64,000 nt of DNA from Nodosilinea sp. PGN35 (lineage in GTDB: Bacteria > Cyanobacteriota > Cyanobacteriia > Phormidesmidales > Phormidesmidaceae): NCBI RefSeq assembly GCF_029109325.1, contig NZ_JAQKQJ010000018.1, forward strand, positions 1-64,000. Direction: 5' to 3'. The notes under the pieces are model-generated. The model did not search any database. It saw only the letters and a program-made list of their open reading frames with translations, and was not told the DNA's origin. The position numbers were made by a program, and so were the translations under genes. Positions 48,469 through 56,851 of this stretch are shown here, one piece after another (within the stretch, counting starts at the first letter, position 1; each line of letters begins with the position of its first letter).

Positions 48469-49008
48469 CTAGCTGCCCTGGCAGCCGATCCAGGTGCCCT
48501 GGTCTTCGTAGACGAAGGGGCTGCCGGTTTCGCAGAGTACTGAAATTGCGCTCTGGGGGCCAGGAATGGTAATCATCGACACAGTGCCACCGACGGGGCT
48601 GGGCTCATCGGATAGTTCGGGCTCAGTTAGCGCCGACTCGGGGCCAACGGCGTCGCCGGGGTTGGGCACCTGGCAGCCTACCCAGTCCATGCCTGCGTCG
48701 CTGTAGGCAAAGGGCACGGTGCCTTCCTGGTCACAGGCCACCATAGCGGCGGTTTGGGGGCCAGTTAGCCGCAGCTGTTTTACGGTGCCGCCCTCGGGGC
48801 TCTCGACATCGCCAAAAAATACGTCAATCGTGGCTCCAGGTTCCTCCGGCGCAGGGGTCTCAGTGCCAGGGGCTCCAGCCTCAGGATCCAAAACTTCTAC
48901 GGGGGTGGTGCAGCCTACGGCACCCACCAGGCAAAGTGCTGCCGCTGCGCCCAGGCGACCCCAGGCAGAGGCCGACAATTTAGCATTGGGTAAATGGAAA
49001 AAAGCCAT
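48469..49008 (-). CDS. Lipoprotein with an internal duplication
   Basis: The signal (about 1-33) ends with lipobox LVGAVGC, so the protein is lipid-anchored. A Pro/Glu linker (about 35-65) leads to two tandem copies of a 45-residue unit, each of the form GGTV....PGPQ/TGPQ.A...(V)AC.(E)..G.PF.Y.D.G..W.GCQ, with two Cys each that probably form a disulfide. Each unit is followed by an acidic linker. I do not know the function. The start at 49008 (MAFFHLP) is chosen over an earlier one at 49044. Confidence 0.75.
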   Translation of the reverse strand: MAFFHLPNAKLSASAWGRLGAAAALCLVGAVGCTTPVEVLDPEAGAPGTETPAPEEPGATIDVFFGDVESPEGGTVKQLRLTGPQTAAMVACDQEGTVPFAYSDAGMDWVGCQVPNPGDAVGPESALTEPELSDEPSPVGGTVSMITIPGPQSAISVLCETGSPFVYEDQGTWIGCQGS

Positions 49009-49310
49009 AGTAAAATTACCTATTGAGAACGATGTTTTTAGCATTGAGAATTATAAACACTCCTGTGGCGGGTTTCTTAAGTTACTAAAGGTAGATTTTG
49101 CTCAAGTAAACGCTTTTTTGCCCTAAAAGTCCCGCTGCTCTGGCTGTGCCGCCCCCTCCTCTAGCTTTTGGCTTGGCACTCGCTGCTGCCCATGTTGGTG
49201 GGGTGAGATGCGGCGGTTGCTCTTGCGATCGCAAAGATTCATCATCGGCGATAGCGCTACAAAACCGGGGCGATATGATGGCAATACCGCATTTCCTATA
49301 GCCCTTAACA
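49009..49310. other. Intergenic, no feature seen
   Basis: The 302 bp are between divergent genes. An AT-rich part at 49020-49090 includes TAGCATTGAGAATTATAAAC, where the lipoprotein promoter could lie. A 121-codon reverse frame here looks like a shadow frame. Confidence 0.45.
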
Positions 49311-49928
49311 ATGACCCAGGCCGACCCCGTACCCCCTACTCCCTCCAGCGGCGGTAACTCGACCAGGTGGGTATTGCTGGGCTGCGGTGGCTGCCTGGGG
49401 GTAACGGTGCTGGCCGGGCTGGGCCTGGCGTTATTGATCGGTCGCACCATGCGGTTCGCGGTTGGCCCCGACCAGGGCTCCGCCGACAGCGCCGAACTGT
49501 TTACCTACACCATCCCTGGTGAGAGCCAAACCATTTTCAATATGGGCCTGCTGGGCATGCAGATGATTCAGGTGGCGAATACCGACTCGCCGCCGTCGGT
49601 GCTGCTGACCATGGGCCAGCTGCCGCGCTACCTCCAGGGGAACGACGCTCAGCAAACCTTTGTCGAGCAGTTTCAAGACAGCATTACCACCGAGGGCAGC
49701 TACCAACTCACCGAGCAGCGGGTCGAAGAGCGCACCCTCTGCAATCAGCCAGTATCGGTTGTCATTCAGGCGGGCCGCTTTGAAGACGGCGGCACCATCT
49801 ACAATGCCGCCAGCCTGCTCACCTTTGTGGAATACAACAACGACGCTCGTTTTGTATGGGTGCTGGCCCACGGCGATGCCCCCGAGACCACCGCCGACCA
49901 GGTGTTTGCTACCCTCGACTGCCGTTAA
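49311..49928 (+). CDS. Membrane-anchored hypothetical protein
   Basis: The 205-residue protein starts with a Pro/Ser-rich cytoplasmic stretch and one helix (RWVLLGCGGCLGVTVLAGLGLALLIG, about 20-45), where GCGGC is a repeated Gly-Cys motif found in many cyanobacterial single-pass proteins. The outer domain (about 65-205) has alternating strands and two Cys (LCNQPV, TLDCR). I do not recognise it. It is convergent with the GtrA-type gene. Confidence 0.7.
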   Translation: MTQADPVPPTPSSGGNSTRWVLLGCGGCLGVTVLAGLGLALLIGRTMRFAVGPDQGSADSAELFTYTIPGESQTIFNMGLLGMQMIQVANTDSPPSVLLTMGQLPRYLQGNDAQQTFVEQFQDSITTEGSYQLTEQRVEERTLCNQPVSVVIQAGRFEDGGTIYNAASLLTFVEYNNDARFVWVLAHGDAPETTADQVFATLDCR

Positions 49929-49932
49929 GGCA

Positions 49933-50048
49933 AGCAGGTTCAAGGTGTCAGGTATGTTGAGGAAAGCGGGTTCAAGGTGTCAGGTATAAGGTTCAAGGGG
50001 GTCACCTGACACCTGACACCTGACACCTGACACCTCAAACCCTATACC
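49933..50048. repeat. CACCTGA heptad hairpin between convergent genes
   Basis: Direct repeats GGTTCAAGGTGTCAGGTAT (49937-49955, 49970-49988) are followed by four CACCTGA heptads and CACCTCA (50003-50037). The GGTGTCAGGT units pair with the CACCTGACACC units. It may act as a bidirectional terminator. Confidence 0.75.
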
Positions 50049-50050
50049 CT

Positions 50051-51295
50051 CTATTTCACCTGCGTCACCCGCCAGCTCAGCTTGAGGTTGAGCCAGAAAT
50101 TCCAGAAGGTAACGATCGCGATCGCCACCAAATTCGCCAGGTAGGCCCAGCGCTGGCCAAACACCAGGTTGTAGACCACATTCAGCACCAGCACGTTCAG
50201 CACCAGCCCCGCCAGGCACACCAGGTTGAACTTGAGAAAGCGCTTCAGCCGCGCCGACCAGCCCTTTTGCAGCAGGCTGACATCGGCAAAGGTCCAGGCG
50301 TCATTCCAAATAAAGTTGTTGAGAATTGCCACCTCAGCCGCCACAATTTTGCTGCGGGTCAAAGGCAGCCCCAGGGTGCTGTGCAGCAGGTAGAGAATCG
50401 CCATATCTACCACCACGCCGCTGAGCCCCACCAGGCCAAAGCGCACAAACCGCTGCATCGGAAAGCGCTGGTGCAGCTGCGACAGTCGCCCCCCCAGCCG
50501 CAGCCGCAGCAGGTGGTGAATGTAGTCGATGTACTGCCGCCAGGTGACCTTGCTGGCCCCCTCCTGCCGCTCCTGAAACACATAGCCCACCTCGGCGATG
50601 GTGTCGATGGTGCCGCGCCCCAGCACCTCCAGCAAAATTTTGTAGCCCTTGGGGTTGAGGGGCGGGCCTGCGATCGCATCCCGCCGCACCATGAAGTAGC
50701 CACTCATGGGGTCACTCACGCGCCCTACCACCCGAGGCAGCAGCAGCAGCCCCACGGTCTGCGCCCCCCGCGACAGCACCCGCCGCGCCAGGCTCCACTC
50801 GCTGACGCCGCCGCCCTCCACGTGGCGGCTGCCCACCGCCAGATCGGCCCCGTGGCGAATGGCCTCCAGCAGCCCGATCAGCACCTCTGGGGGATGCTGC
50901 AAATCGGCATCGATCACGCCCAAAACCTGTCCTCGGGCGATCTGCCAGCCGCGAATCACCGCCGAAGACAGCCCCCGCTCCTCCTGCCGCCGCAGCACCC
51001 GCACCTGGGGATAGGTGGCCTGCAAATCTAAAGCCCGGTTCCAGGTCAGATCGGGGCTGTCGTCGTCAACGACTATCAGCTCGTAGTCCTGGGGAATAGC
51101 GCTGTCGAGGAGAGCAGTCAGGCGCTCCACCAGAGGGCCAATATTTTGGCCTTCGTTATAGGTGGGAATAGCCAAAGACAGCGTTAGGGTCTGTAGCGCA
51201 ACCTCGTCATTGCCAGCTCTAGCGGGAAAAGGTTCAATCTGCAAGGGGCCGCTGGGGCAAGACTCAAGCTTGTTCAATTGGGATAGAGGAATCAT
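50051..51295 (-). CDS. Dolichol-phosphate-mannose-synthase-like GT2 with GtrA domain
   Basis: The N-terminal GT2 domain (about 45-275) has LSLAIPTYNEGQNIGPLVERL, the donor site DDDSPD, and IDADLQHPPEVL, as in DPM1-like enzymes that make polyprenyl-phosphate sugars. The C-terminal GtrA domain (about 290-414) has four helices (FGLVGLSGVVVDMAILYLLHS; VAAEVAILNNFIWNDAWTFAD) and may flip the lipid-sugar. Such fused proteins feed GT-C transferases like the one at 32741. The start is the ATG at 51295. Confidence 0.9.
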   Translation of the reverse strand: MIPLSQLNKLESCPSGPLQIEPFPARAGNDEVALQTLTLSLAIPTYNEGQNIGPLVERLTALLDSAIPQDYELIVVDDDSPDLTWNRALDLQATYPQVRVLRRQEERGLSSAVIRGWQIARGQVLGVIDADLQHPPEVLIGLLEAIRHGADLAVGSRHVEGGGVSEWSLARRVLSRGAQTVGLLLLPRVVGRVSDPMSGYFMVRRDAIAGPPLNPKGYKILLEVLGRGTIDTIAEVGYVFQERQEGASKVTWRQYIDYIHHLLRLRLGGRLSQLHQRFPMQRFVRFGLVGLSGVVVDMAILYLLHSTLGLPLTRSKIVAAEVAILNNFIWNDAWTFADVSLLQKGWSARLKRFLKFNLVCLAGLVLNVLVLNVVYNLVFGQRWAYLANLVAIAIVTFWNFWLNLKLSWRVTQVK

Positions 51296-51680
51296 GGTAC
51301 CGGCGCTACAAACCAAGCATTCCGGTAGCTCGAGCCTCGCAGCGCCCTAGAGAACCTGCGCCAATGCCTGAACCTAGCCGAAATTTTACACAGGCAACCA
51401 TCCTACAGCAGCCGCTCCCCCGCCGTAAACGATTGGGGACTCACGCCAAAACCGCTCCACCAGGTTTTCCCAATGTCCAACTTCTGTGCTAGCCGGTAGC
51501 TATCTGGCTGCTGCGATCCACCCAGCCAACCTCAGCCCGCAGAATGTGCCTGGGGGTAGAGAGGGACTGCCACCGGGTTTCGTAGTATACAGTTCGATCT
51601 GTCTTTGACCACTAGCGGCTCTGTGCCGCCGCTGCCTACCAGAGTCAAATTTCTCCTACCCAAGGATTTCAGGAGCTTTT
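51296..51680. other. Intergenic, no clear feature
   Basis: The 385 bp lie between divergent genes. No repeat or RNA gene was recognised. The 30 bp before 51681 include CAGGAG. Confidence 0.45.
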
Positions 51681-52025
51681 ATGAAACGTCTAACGATGCT
51701 CTCAAGTGAATTTCTCCGCCGCCTGCGGACAGTGACGCTGGTGTGTCTGGCCGGTCTGATCAGCTGGCTGGCGATCGCCAGCCAGCCCGCCTACGCCGCC
51801 AACGCAGACCGCACCTCGGCCCCAGCCGTAGATCAGGCTATGACCCAAGAACCCCGCGACCAGGCCTACGAAGAGGCTTTAGAGGTCATCGATGACCCCA
51901 ACGGCGTACAAAAAAACTATCAAGAAAACCTGAAGCAGTTCCGCCAGGAAAACCCCAGCCAAAAAGAAGGGCTGGTTGAAGAGGCGAAAGGCCTGGTCGA
52001 TAAAGTCACCCCAGGCCGCAAATAA
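51681..52025 (+). CDS. Small exported hypothetical protein
   Basis: The 114-residue protein has a signal peptide (TLVCLAGLISWLAIASQPAYA, cleavage near residue 39) and a hydrophilic mature part with EEALEVIDDPNGVQKNYQENLKQFRQENP and ...AKGLVDKVTPGRK. It is probably a small lumenal or periplasmic protein. I do not recognise a family beyond its resemblance to cyanobacterial low-complexity exported proteins. It is followed by the palindrome at 52099. Confidence 0.75.
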   Translation: MKRLTMLSSEFLRRLRTVTLVCLAGLISWLAIASQPAYAANADRTSAPAVDQAMTQEPRDQAYEEALEVIDDPNGVQKNYQENLKQFRQENPSQKEGLVEEAKGLVDKVTPGRK

Positions 52026-52098
52026 AAGGCTGCCCCCTAGCCGATGGCTGAGCGGAGTCGCAGCCATCGGCCCTCGCCAGGGCATCGATAGACCCGAA

Positions 52099-52143
52099 AC
52101 CGTTCAAACGTTTGAACGGTCCCAGGGAAATTGTCCTAACCAG
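52099..52143. repeat. GTTCAAACGTTTGAAC palindrome element, copy C
   Basis: A perfect 22-bp palindrome with core GTTCAAACGTTTGAAC (52102-52117) is followed by CCCAGGGAAAT and TGTCCTAACCAG (52132-52143). It lies 74 bp after one gene and 43 bp before the end of pyrD. Confidence 0.8.
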
Positions 52144-52185
52144 ACTGGCTACAGCTATAAAGTGCATAGCGCTGAGCTACTGGCC

Positions 52186-53412
52186 CTAGACGCGATGGCG
52201 TAGCCCCACCGCCTCGGCAACGCTAGCCAGCTGGTGCTCCTCGAGTTTGGCCAACAGACCCGCCAGCAGCCGCCGGATCATCCAGGGGCCTTCGTAGATC
52301 CAGCCAGTGTAGACCTGTAGCAGCGTCGCCCCGGCGATAATTTTCTCCCAGGCATCGTCGGCGGTAAAGATACCGCCGACGCCCACAATGGGCAGGGTGC
52401 CCCCCGTGCGCTGGTAAATATGGTGAATCACCTCGGTCGATCGCGATCGCAGCGGCGCACCGCTAATTCCTCCCGCTTCATCGACAACGGCATTGCCGGT
52501 CTGTAGCAGAGTCTTGGTTTTAAGGCTCTCCTTTGCGATCGTGGTGTTGGTGGCAATGATCCCTGCCAAGCCGTAGGCTTGGGCCAGCTCAATAACCGCG
52601 TCAATGTCGGGCCAGGCCAAATCAGGGGCAATTTTGACTAGCAGCGGTTTTTCCTCGCGGTTTTCCGCCTGTAGCGCCGCCAAAATGGGGCCGAGCTGGT
52701 CGGCAGCCTGGAGCGATCTCAGCCCCGGCGTATTGGGCGACGACACATTCACCACAAAATAGTCGCCGTAGGGGTAGAGCTGCCGCAAGCTAAACCGATA
52801 GTCCTCAGGGGCGTCAGCTAGCTCGGTCACCTTAGACTTACCCAGATTAATGCCGACCGGCATCGCCGGTCGCTGGCTGCTCCAGTAGGCTCCCAGGCGC
52901 TCGGCCAGCGCCACTGCTCCCCGGTTATTAAAGCCCATGCGGTTGAGCACGGCCTCGTCTTTGACCAGGCGAAACAGGCGGGGCTGGGGGTTGCCCGGCT
53001 GGGGGTAGCGGGTGACGGTACCCAGTTCGGCAAAGCCAAACCCTAGCAGCGGCCAGGCTCGCGCTGCTACGCCATCTTTGTCAAAGCCCGCCGCCAGACC
53101 CAGGGGGTTAGTAAACGTGAGCCCCCAGCAGGTTTGGGCCAGGCGCGGGTCGGCGAGGCAGAACTGCTGTCGTAGCCAGGCGTGGCCGTGGGCGGCGGCG
53201 CGATCTGCCCCCGGCTGAGCGAGCCAGGCCAGCAGATTCATGGTGCGGCGATGCAAAAACTCTGGGTCAAGCGTCACCCCATGGAACAGCAGAGGACGCA
53301 CAAGCTGGCGATAGGGATCTTTCACGAACGGCAGTGGTGTATGCAAATAGAGGGCGGGTAGACTAATATTCTGGCTAGAGGCGAGATCTGGTGATGTCCA
53401 TAGCCTGCGCAT
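52186..53412 (-). CDS. pyrD: Quinone-dependent dihydroorotate dehydrogenase
   Basis: This class 2 enzyme oxidises dihydroorotate to orotate using FMN and quinone, in pyrimidine synthesis. The 408-residue protein has LTFTNPLGLAAGFDKDG (FMN), VVNVSSPNTPGLRSLQ with catalytic Ser, GINLGKSK, and C-terminal GVGGIFTADDAWEKIIAGATLLQVYTGWIYEGPW. The N-terminal helices (PYRQLVRPLLFHGVTLDPEFLHRRTM) are the membrane-associating part of class 2. The start is uncertain; 53412 (MRRLWTSPDL) is chosen, but 53463 and later ones are possible. Confidence 0.95.
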   Translation of the reverse strand: MRRLWTSPDLASSQNISLPALYLHTPLPFVKDPYRQLVRPLLFHGVTLDPEFLHRRTMNLLAWLAQPGADRAAAHGHAWLRQQFCLADPRLAQTCWGLTFTNPLGLAAGFDKDGVAARAWPLLGFGFAELGTVTRYPQPGNPQPRLFRLVKDEAVLNRMGFNNRGAVALAERLGAYWSSQRPAMPVGINLGKSKVTELADAPEDYRFSLRQLYPYGDYFVVNVSSPNTPGLRSLQAADQLGPILAALQAENREEKPLLVKIAPDLAWPDIDAVIELAQAYGLAGIIATNTTIAKESLKTKTLLQTGNAVVDEAGGISGAPLRSRSTEVIHHIYQRTGGTLPIVGVGGIFTADDAWEKIIAGATLLQVYTGWIYEGPWMIRRLLAGLLAKLEEHQLASVAEAVGLRHRV

Positions 53413-53707
53413 CACAAGCCCGCCAGGAGCACGCATGGTCCAACGGTCTTGGGGTTGCGGCACCGCGTCGCCTGCGGTTGGCTTTCCCCATTAAAGCAGC
53501 CCTCGACGGCAGCTAAGACTATTTGGCAGATCTGGGTGAAGTCTACAGAGACCAAGTCACTATGGCTCGGCAGATTGCGGCATTGGCCGTTACTCCTGCC
53601 GGGGATAGTCCGGCGACTCGGCTAGTTCCCTAGGTGTTCGAGAGGGCGACCTGGGTTCAGAAATCTGTCTCTACCTCCCTTTCCTGCAGCTGAGGAGATT
53701 GTTGACG
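53413..53707. other. Intergenic, divergent promoters
   Basis: The 295 bp between pyrD and the GAF gene show only a small GCCGGGGATAGTCCGGCG hairpin near 53597-53614. Confidence 0.45.
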
Positions 53708-56557
53708 CCCATGGCGCAATCCCACCATCACGATTCTTCCTCCGATCGGCACGACCACAAAATTATGGCGCTGTCGCGCATCCTCAAGGTGCTGCGCGGT
53801 AGCACCACTGTGGAAGAAGCGGTGACCCTCGCCCTCGATCACGTGCGCCAGGAGATGGACTTTGAAGTGTCTTGGGTCGGCCTGTACGACCGCATCAACC
53901 ATCGCCTGGTCACCAAGGGCTGCCACAGCCCCCGCCCGATGCGATCGATTCGCACCATGATCAACCTCACCCCCGGGGATGTGATGGAGCAGGTGGTGAT
54001 CCAGCAGCGCCCCCTGATCGTGGCCGACCTGCAGAACGAAATTCGGGCTGGGGAGTGGGGCACGATCGCCAAGCAGCTGGCCCTGCAGAGCGCCATTATT
54101 TTTCCCATCAAGCGCCAGGAGGTGTGCTTTGGCCTGCTGGTGCTGGCTTCCTGCGACTGGGGTAAGAGTGCCTCCCTGGGGGAGCGCTCCTACCTGGCCA
54201 TTGTCATGGGGGAGCTGGCCGAGGCCCTGCACCAGTTTGAGTCTGAACAGCAGCGGCAGCAGGCCAAGCGCCTGGAACAGCCTCTGCTCACCCTGATTGG
54301 CAACCTGGGCACCCTCCCCGATGTCGATAGCCAGCTCAAAGAGGTGGTGCGCGAAACCCAGCGGTTTATTGCCCCCCAGCGCACCCGCGTCTTTTGGTTT
54401 GAGCCCAAGGGTAACTATTTCTGGCAGCGCACGCCGGGACTGGCGAACCGCCCCGCTTCCCCTGAGGACGAGCGATCGCTGCACATTGCCGTCGATGAGG
54501 TGCGCGGCCTCTACCAGGCCCTCTGTAACCAGCAGCTGGTGGTGGTGGGCGAAAGCCGGGGGGCGCTGAAAACCATCGTCTCCGATCGCCTCATGCAGCA
54601 GCTCAAGGCCGAGTCGCTGATGATTGCCCCCATCAGCCGCCAGGGCGACCTGATGGGGTTTATTGCGGTAGAGGGTACCAGTCCCCGCATCTGGAAAGAG
54701 CCTGAAAAGCAGTTTCTCATCGGGGCGGCGCAGCTGCTCACCGTGGCCCTGCCCACCGCTGCGGCCAAAGAAACCGTGCGCCAAACCGAACTCGACCAAC
54801 ACCTCACCACTGGCGTCATTCAGGGCATTCACGGCGATGTGGACTGGCACCACACCCTGCAAACCTGCTTTGAGGTGCTGCAAGACCGGCTGGGTATTCA
54901 GCAGTTTTTTGTGCTGCTGTTCAACCCCGATCGCAATGGCTACGATCTCTGCTTCCAGAGCCAGGCCAGCCGCCCTCGGGGGGTGCCGCTGCTGTGGCCC
55001 TGCCTCGACGATGTGGACTGGCAGATGCTCGAGCGCAGCCCCTCAGCCATCACCATCGACAATCTGACCCACGATCTCAAGCTCATGGCCTGGCGGCCCT
55101 CCCTGCTAGAGCTGGGGGCCCAGGCGGTGCTGGTGGGCAACGTGGCCCCCGGCAACGCCCCCGAGGGCATGGTGCTGATCTGCGATACCATCAGCCGCCA
55201 GTGGACGACCACCGAGCAGTCGCTGTTTGAGGCCGTAGCCCGCCAGATCGGCGTGATTTTGCACCAGTGGCAGCTCCAGCGCCAGCTCGACCAGCAGCAG
55301 CACATCTACGAGTCGATTCAGTGGGGGCTCCAGGCGCTACACAAGGGTCTGCACCCCGATCAGCTCGAACAGACCACCCTCCAGCACGTCATGCAGCTGC
55401 TGCACGGCTCGGCAGTGCTGCTGCTGAGCTGGCAGCCGGGGAGCCCCACCGCTGCCGTCACCCAAATTGTTAACCAGGACACCAGCGTTACCGTTACCTC
55501 TAACCACTCCATTTCGGTGGGTACCGACGCTCTAATCAACTGGGCCTTGCAGACCGACGGCATGCTGCCCCTCACCGCCGACGAACTGCCCAGCGAAACC
55601 ACCGCCTGGTTTCACACGCCCCGGGGCAGCCGCCTGCTGATTACCGCTCTGAGAACGGCCCCCACCCACCTGGTCACCGGAGTGGTGATCGCCGTGTCGC
55701 CGTCTCACCGGCAGTGGGCCAACCACCACCTGACGATCTTTAAGCTGCTCACCAGCCAGCTGGCCTGGTCGCGGCGACACCTGGCCATGACCACCATGCT
55801 CACCCAGCAGCGCCAGGAGCTCGAAAACCTCAACTGGTACAAACACCACCGCCTGGAGGATCTCTACCGCGTGCTGGGGCAGACGGCCCAAAATCTGGCC
55901 CATCTCCAGGCCAAGGACACGGCGATCGCAGGCGAACTCCAGCTGATCCACGATCAGCTCACCGCCGTGATGGAAAATGCTGAAACCGTGCTGGTGGGCG
56001 AGCGCTGGCAGCTGCACCGGCAGCACCAGACCATGCCGCTGATCAGCCTGCTCAACCGCTTGATTGAGCGGGTCAACCCCATTCTTGAGGCCCGCCAGCT
56101 CTGGTCTAAGGTGCACAACGAAAGCAACGTCGTGCTGGGCGGCGACATGCTCAAGCTAGAGCTGATCCTCTACGAGGTGATGGCGGCGGCCTGCAACCGC
56201 TCCCCCGTGGGGGGGCGCATCGATCTCTGGTGCCGGGTGCTCAACCTCGACTGGGTGGAGCTGTCGGTCACCGACGACGGCCAGTGCCCGGCGCGGCTGC
56301 TCGAAGAACTGAACCAGAGCCACCCCAGCGACGTGCTGGCCCCCTCGGCTCTGGACGGCCCGCCAGGGCTGCACCTGGCCATCTGCAAGCTGCTGATCGA
56401 TCAGCTCGGCGGTGAGATCAGCTTTTCGACCCTCGACGATGGCCGCACCCACAGCCGCCTGCTGCTGCCCCTCGCCGCCTATACCGAGCAGCATAGAACC
56501 AAGCCCCAGCTCAGCTCAGTGGTACCCACAGAAGCCAGCTCTCCAAGCCCTACCTAA
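53708..56557 (+). CDS. Multi-GAF protein with degenerate histidine-kinase ATPase domain
   Basis: The 949-residue soluble protein has probably four GAF domains (about 20-180, 195-345, 370-530, 545-690): for example SWVGLYDRINHRLVTKGCHS and FFVLLFNPDRNGYDLCFQSQ. A helical stretch (about 700-800) and an ATPase-like end (about 815-925) follow. No HisKA His-Glu-x-Arg box is visible, and the ATPase N box reads LYEVMAAACNRSP and lacks the standard Asn-rich pattern; G1 is TDDGQCP and G2 is GPPGLHLAICKLL, where GLGL is degenerate. It is thus a likely pseudokinase or sensor scaffold. No bilin-binding Cys is certain. Confidence 0.8.
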   Translation, partial: PMAQSHHHDSSSDRHDHKIMALSRILKVLRGSTTVEEAVTLALDHVRQEMDFEVSWVGLYDRINHRLVTKGCHSPRPMRSIRTMINLTPGDVMEQVVIQQRPLIVADLQNEIRAGEWGTIAKQLALQSAIIFPIKRQEVCFGLLVLASCDWGKSASLGERSYLAIVMGELAEALHQFESEQQRQQAKRLEQPLLTLIGNLGTLPDVDSQLKEVVRETQRFIAPQRTRVFWFEPKGNYFWQRTPGLANRPASPEDERSLHIAVDEVRGLYQALCNQQLVVVGESRGALKTIVSDRLMQQLKAESLMIAPISRQGDLMGFIAVEGTSPRIWKEPEKQFLIGAAQLLTVALPTAAAKETVRQTELDQHLTTGVIQGIHGDVDWHHTLQTCFEVLQDRLGIQQFFVLLFNPDRNGYDLCFQSQASRPRGVPLLWPCLDDVDWQMLERSPSAITIDNLTHDLKLMAWRPSLLELGAQAVLVGNVAPGNAPEGMVLICDTISRQWTTTEQSLFEAVARQIGVILHQWQLQRQLDQQQHIYESIQWGLQALHKGLHPDQLEQTTLQHVMQLLHGSAVLLLSWQPGSPTAAVTQIVNQDTSVTVTSNHSISVGTDALINWALQTDGMLPLTADELPSETTAWFHTPRGSRLLITALRTAPTHLVTGVVIAVSPSHRQWANHHLTIFKLLTSQLAWSRRHLAMTTMLTQQRQELENLNWYKHHRLEDLYRVLGQTAQNLAHLQAKDTAIAGELQLIHDQLTAVMENAETVLVGERWQLHRQHQTMPLISLLNRLIERVNPILEARQLWSKVHNESNVVLGGDMLKLELILYEVMAAACNRSPVGGRIDLWCRVLNLDWVELSVTDDGQCPARLLEELNQSHPSDVLAPSALDGPPGLHLAICKLLIDQLGGEISFSTLDDGRTHSRLLLPLAAYTEQHRTKPQLSSVVPTEASSPSPT

Positions 56558-56851
56558 CCTCAGTTCGGGATAACGCCGTCCCCTCCAGAGGAGGGGTGCC
56601 CGCAGGGCGGGGTGGGTCAAATCTACGGCAAAATATAAGTCTCTTAAGGCGGTGAGTTGCCCTGCTGGGCTAAGCCAACCCACCCCTACCCCTGAGGGGA
56701 CAGATAGCCAGCTTTTGCAGGAACTCTCTTAACCTGAACTCAGGTTACCTAGGAGACGCAGATCTAAAAGTTCAGAGGTGGGGCATCGATGGATCGACGC
56801 TCCACCCCTGAGGTATTGAGGTATTCTCAGGGCAAATTAATTCTGCCCAGG
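56558..56851. other. Spacer between convergent genes with inverted repeats
   Basis: The spacer holds CCCCTCCAGAGGAGGGG, GGGGTGGGT and, inverted, ACCCACCCCTACCCC, giving a large stem (56580-56702), plus GGTGGGGCATCGAT ... CTCCACCCC (56776-56808), which could end both transcripts. Confidence 0.55.

Noticed and set aside
49123..49450. Minus-strand ORFs overlapping the start of the single-pass membrane protein
   Set aside because: Antisense shadow frames with low-complexity content; the plus-strand gene has a clear membrane segment.
49981..50048. Possible CRISPR-like array of CACCTGA units
   Set aside because: Units are 7 bp without spacers, and no cas genes are present; these are simple tandem repeats.
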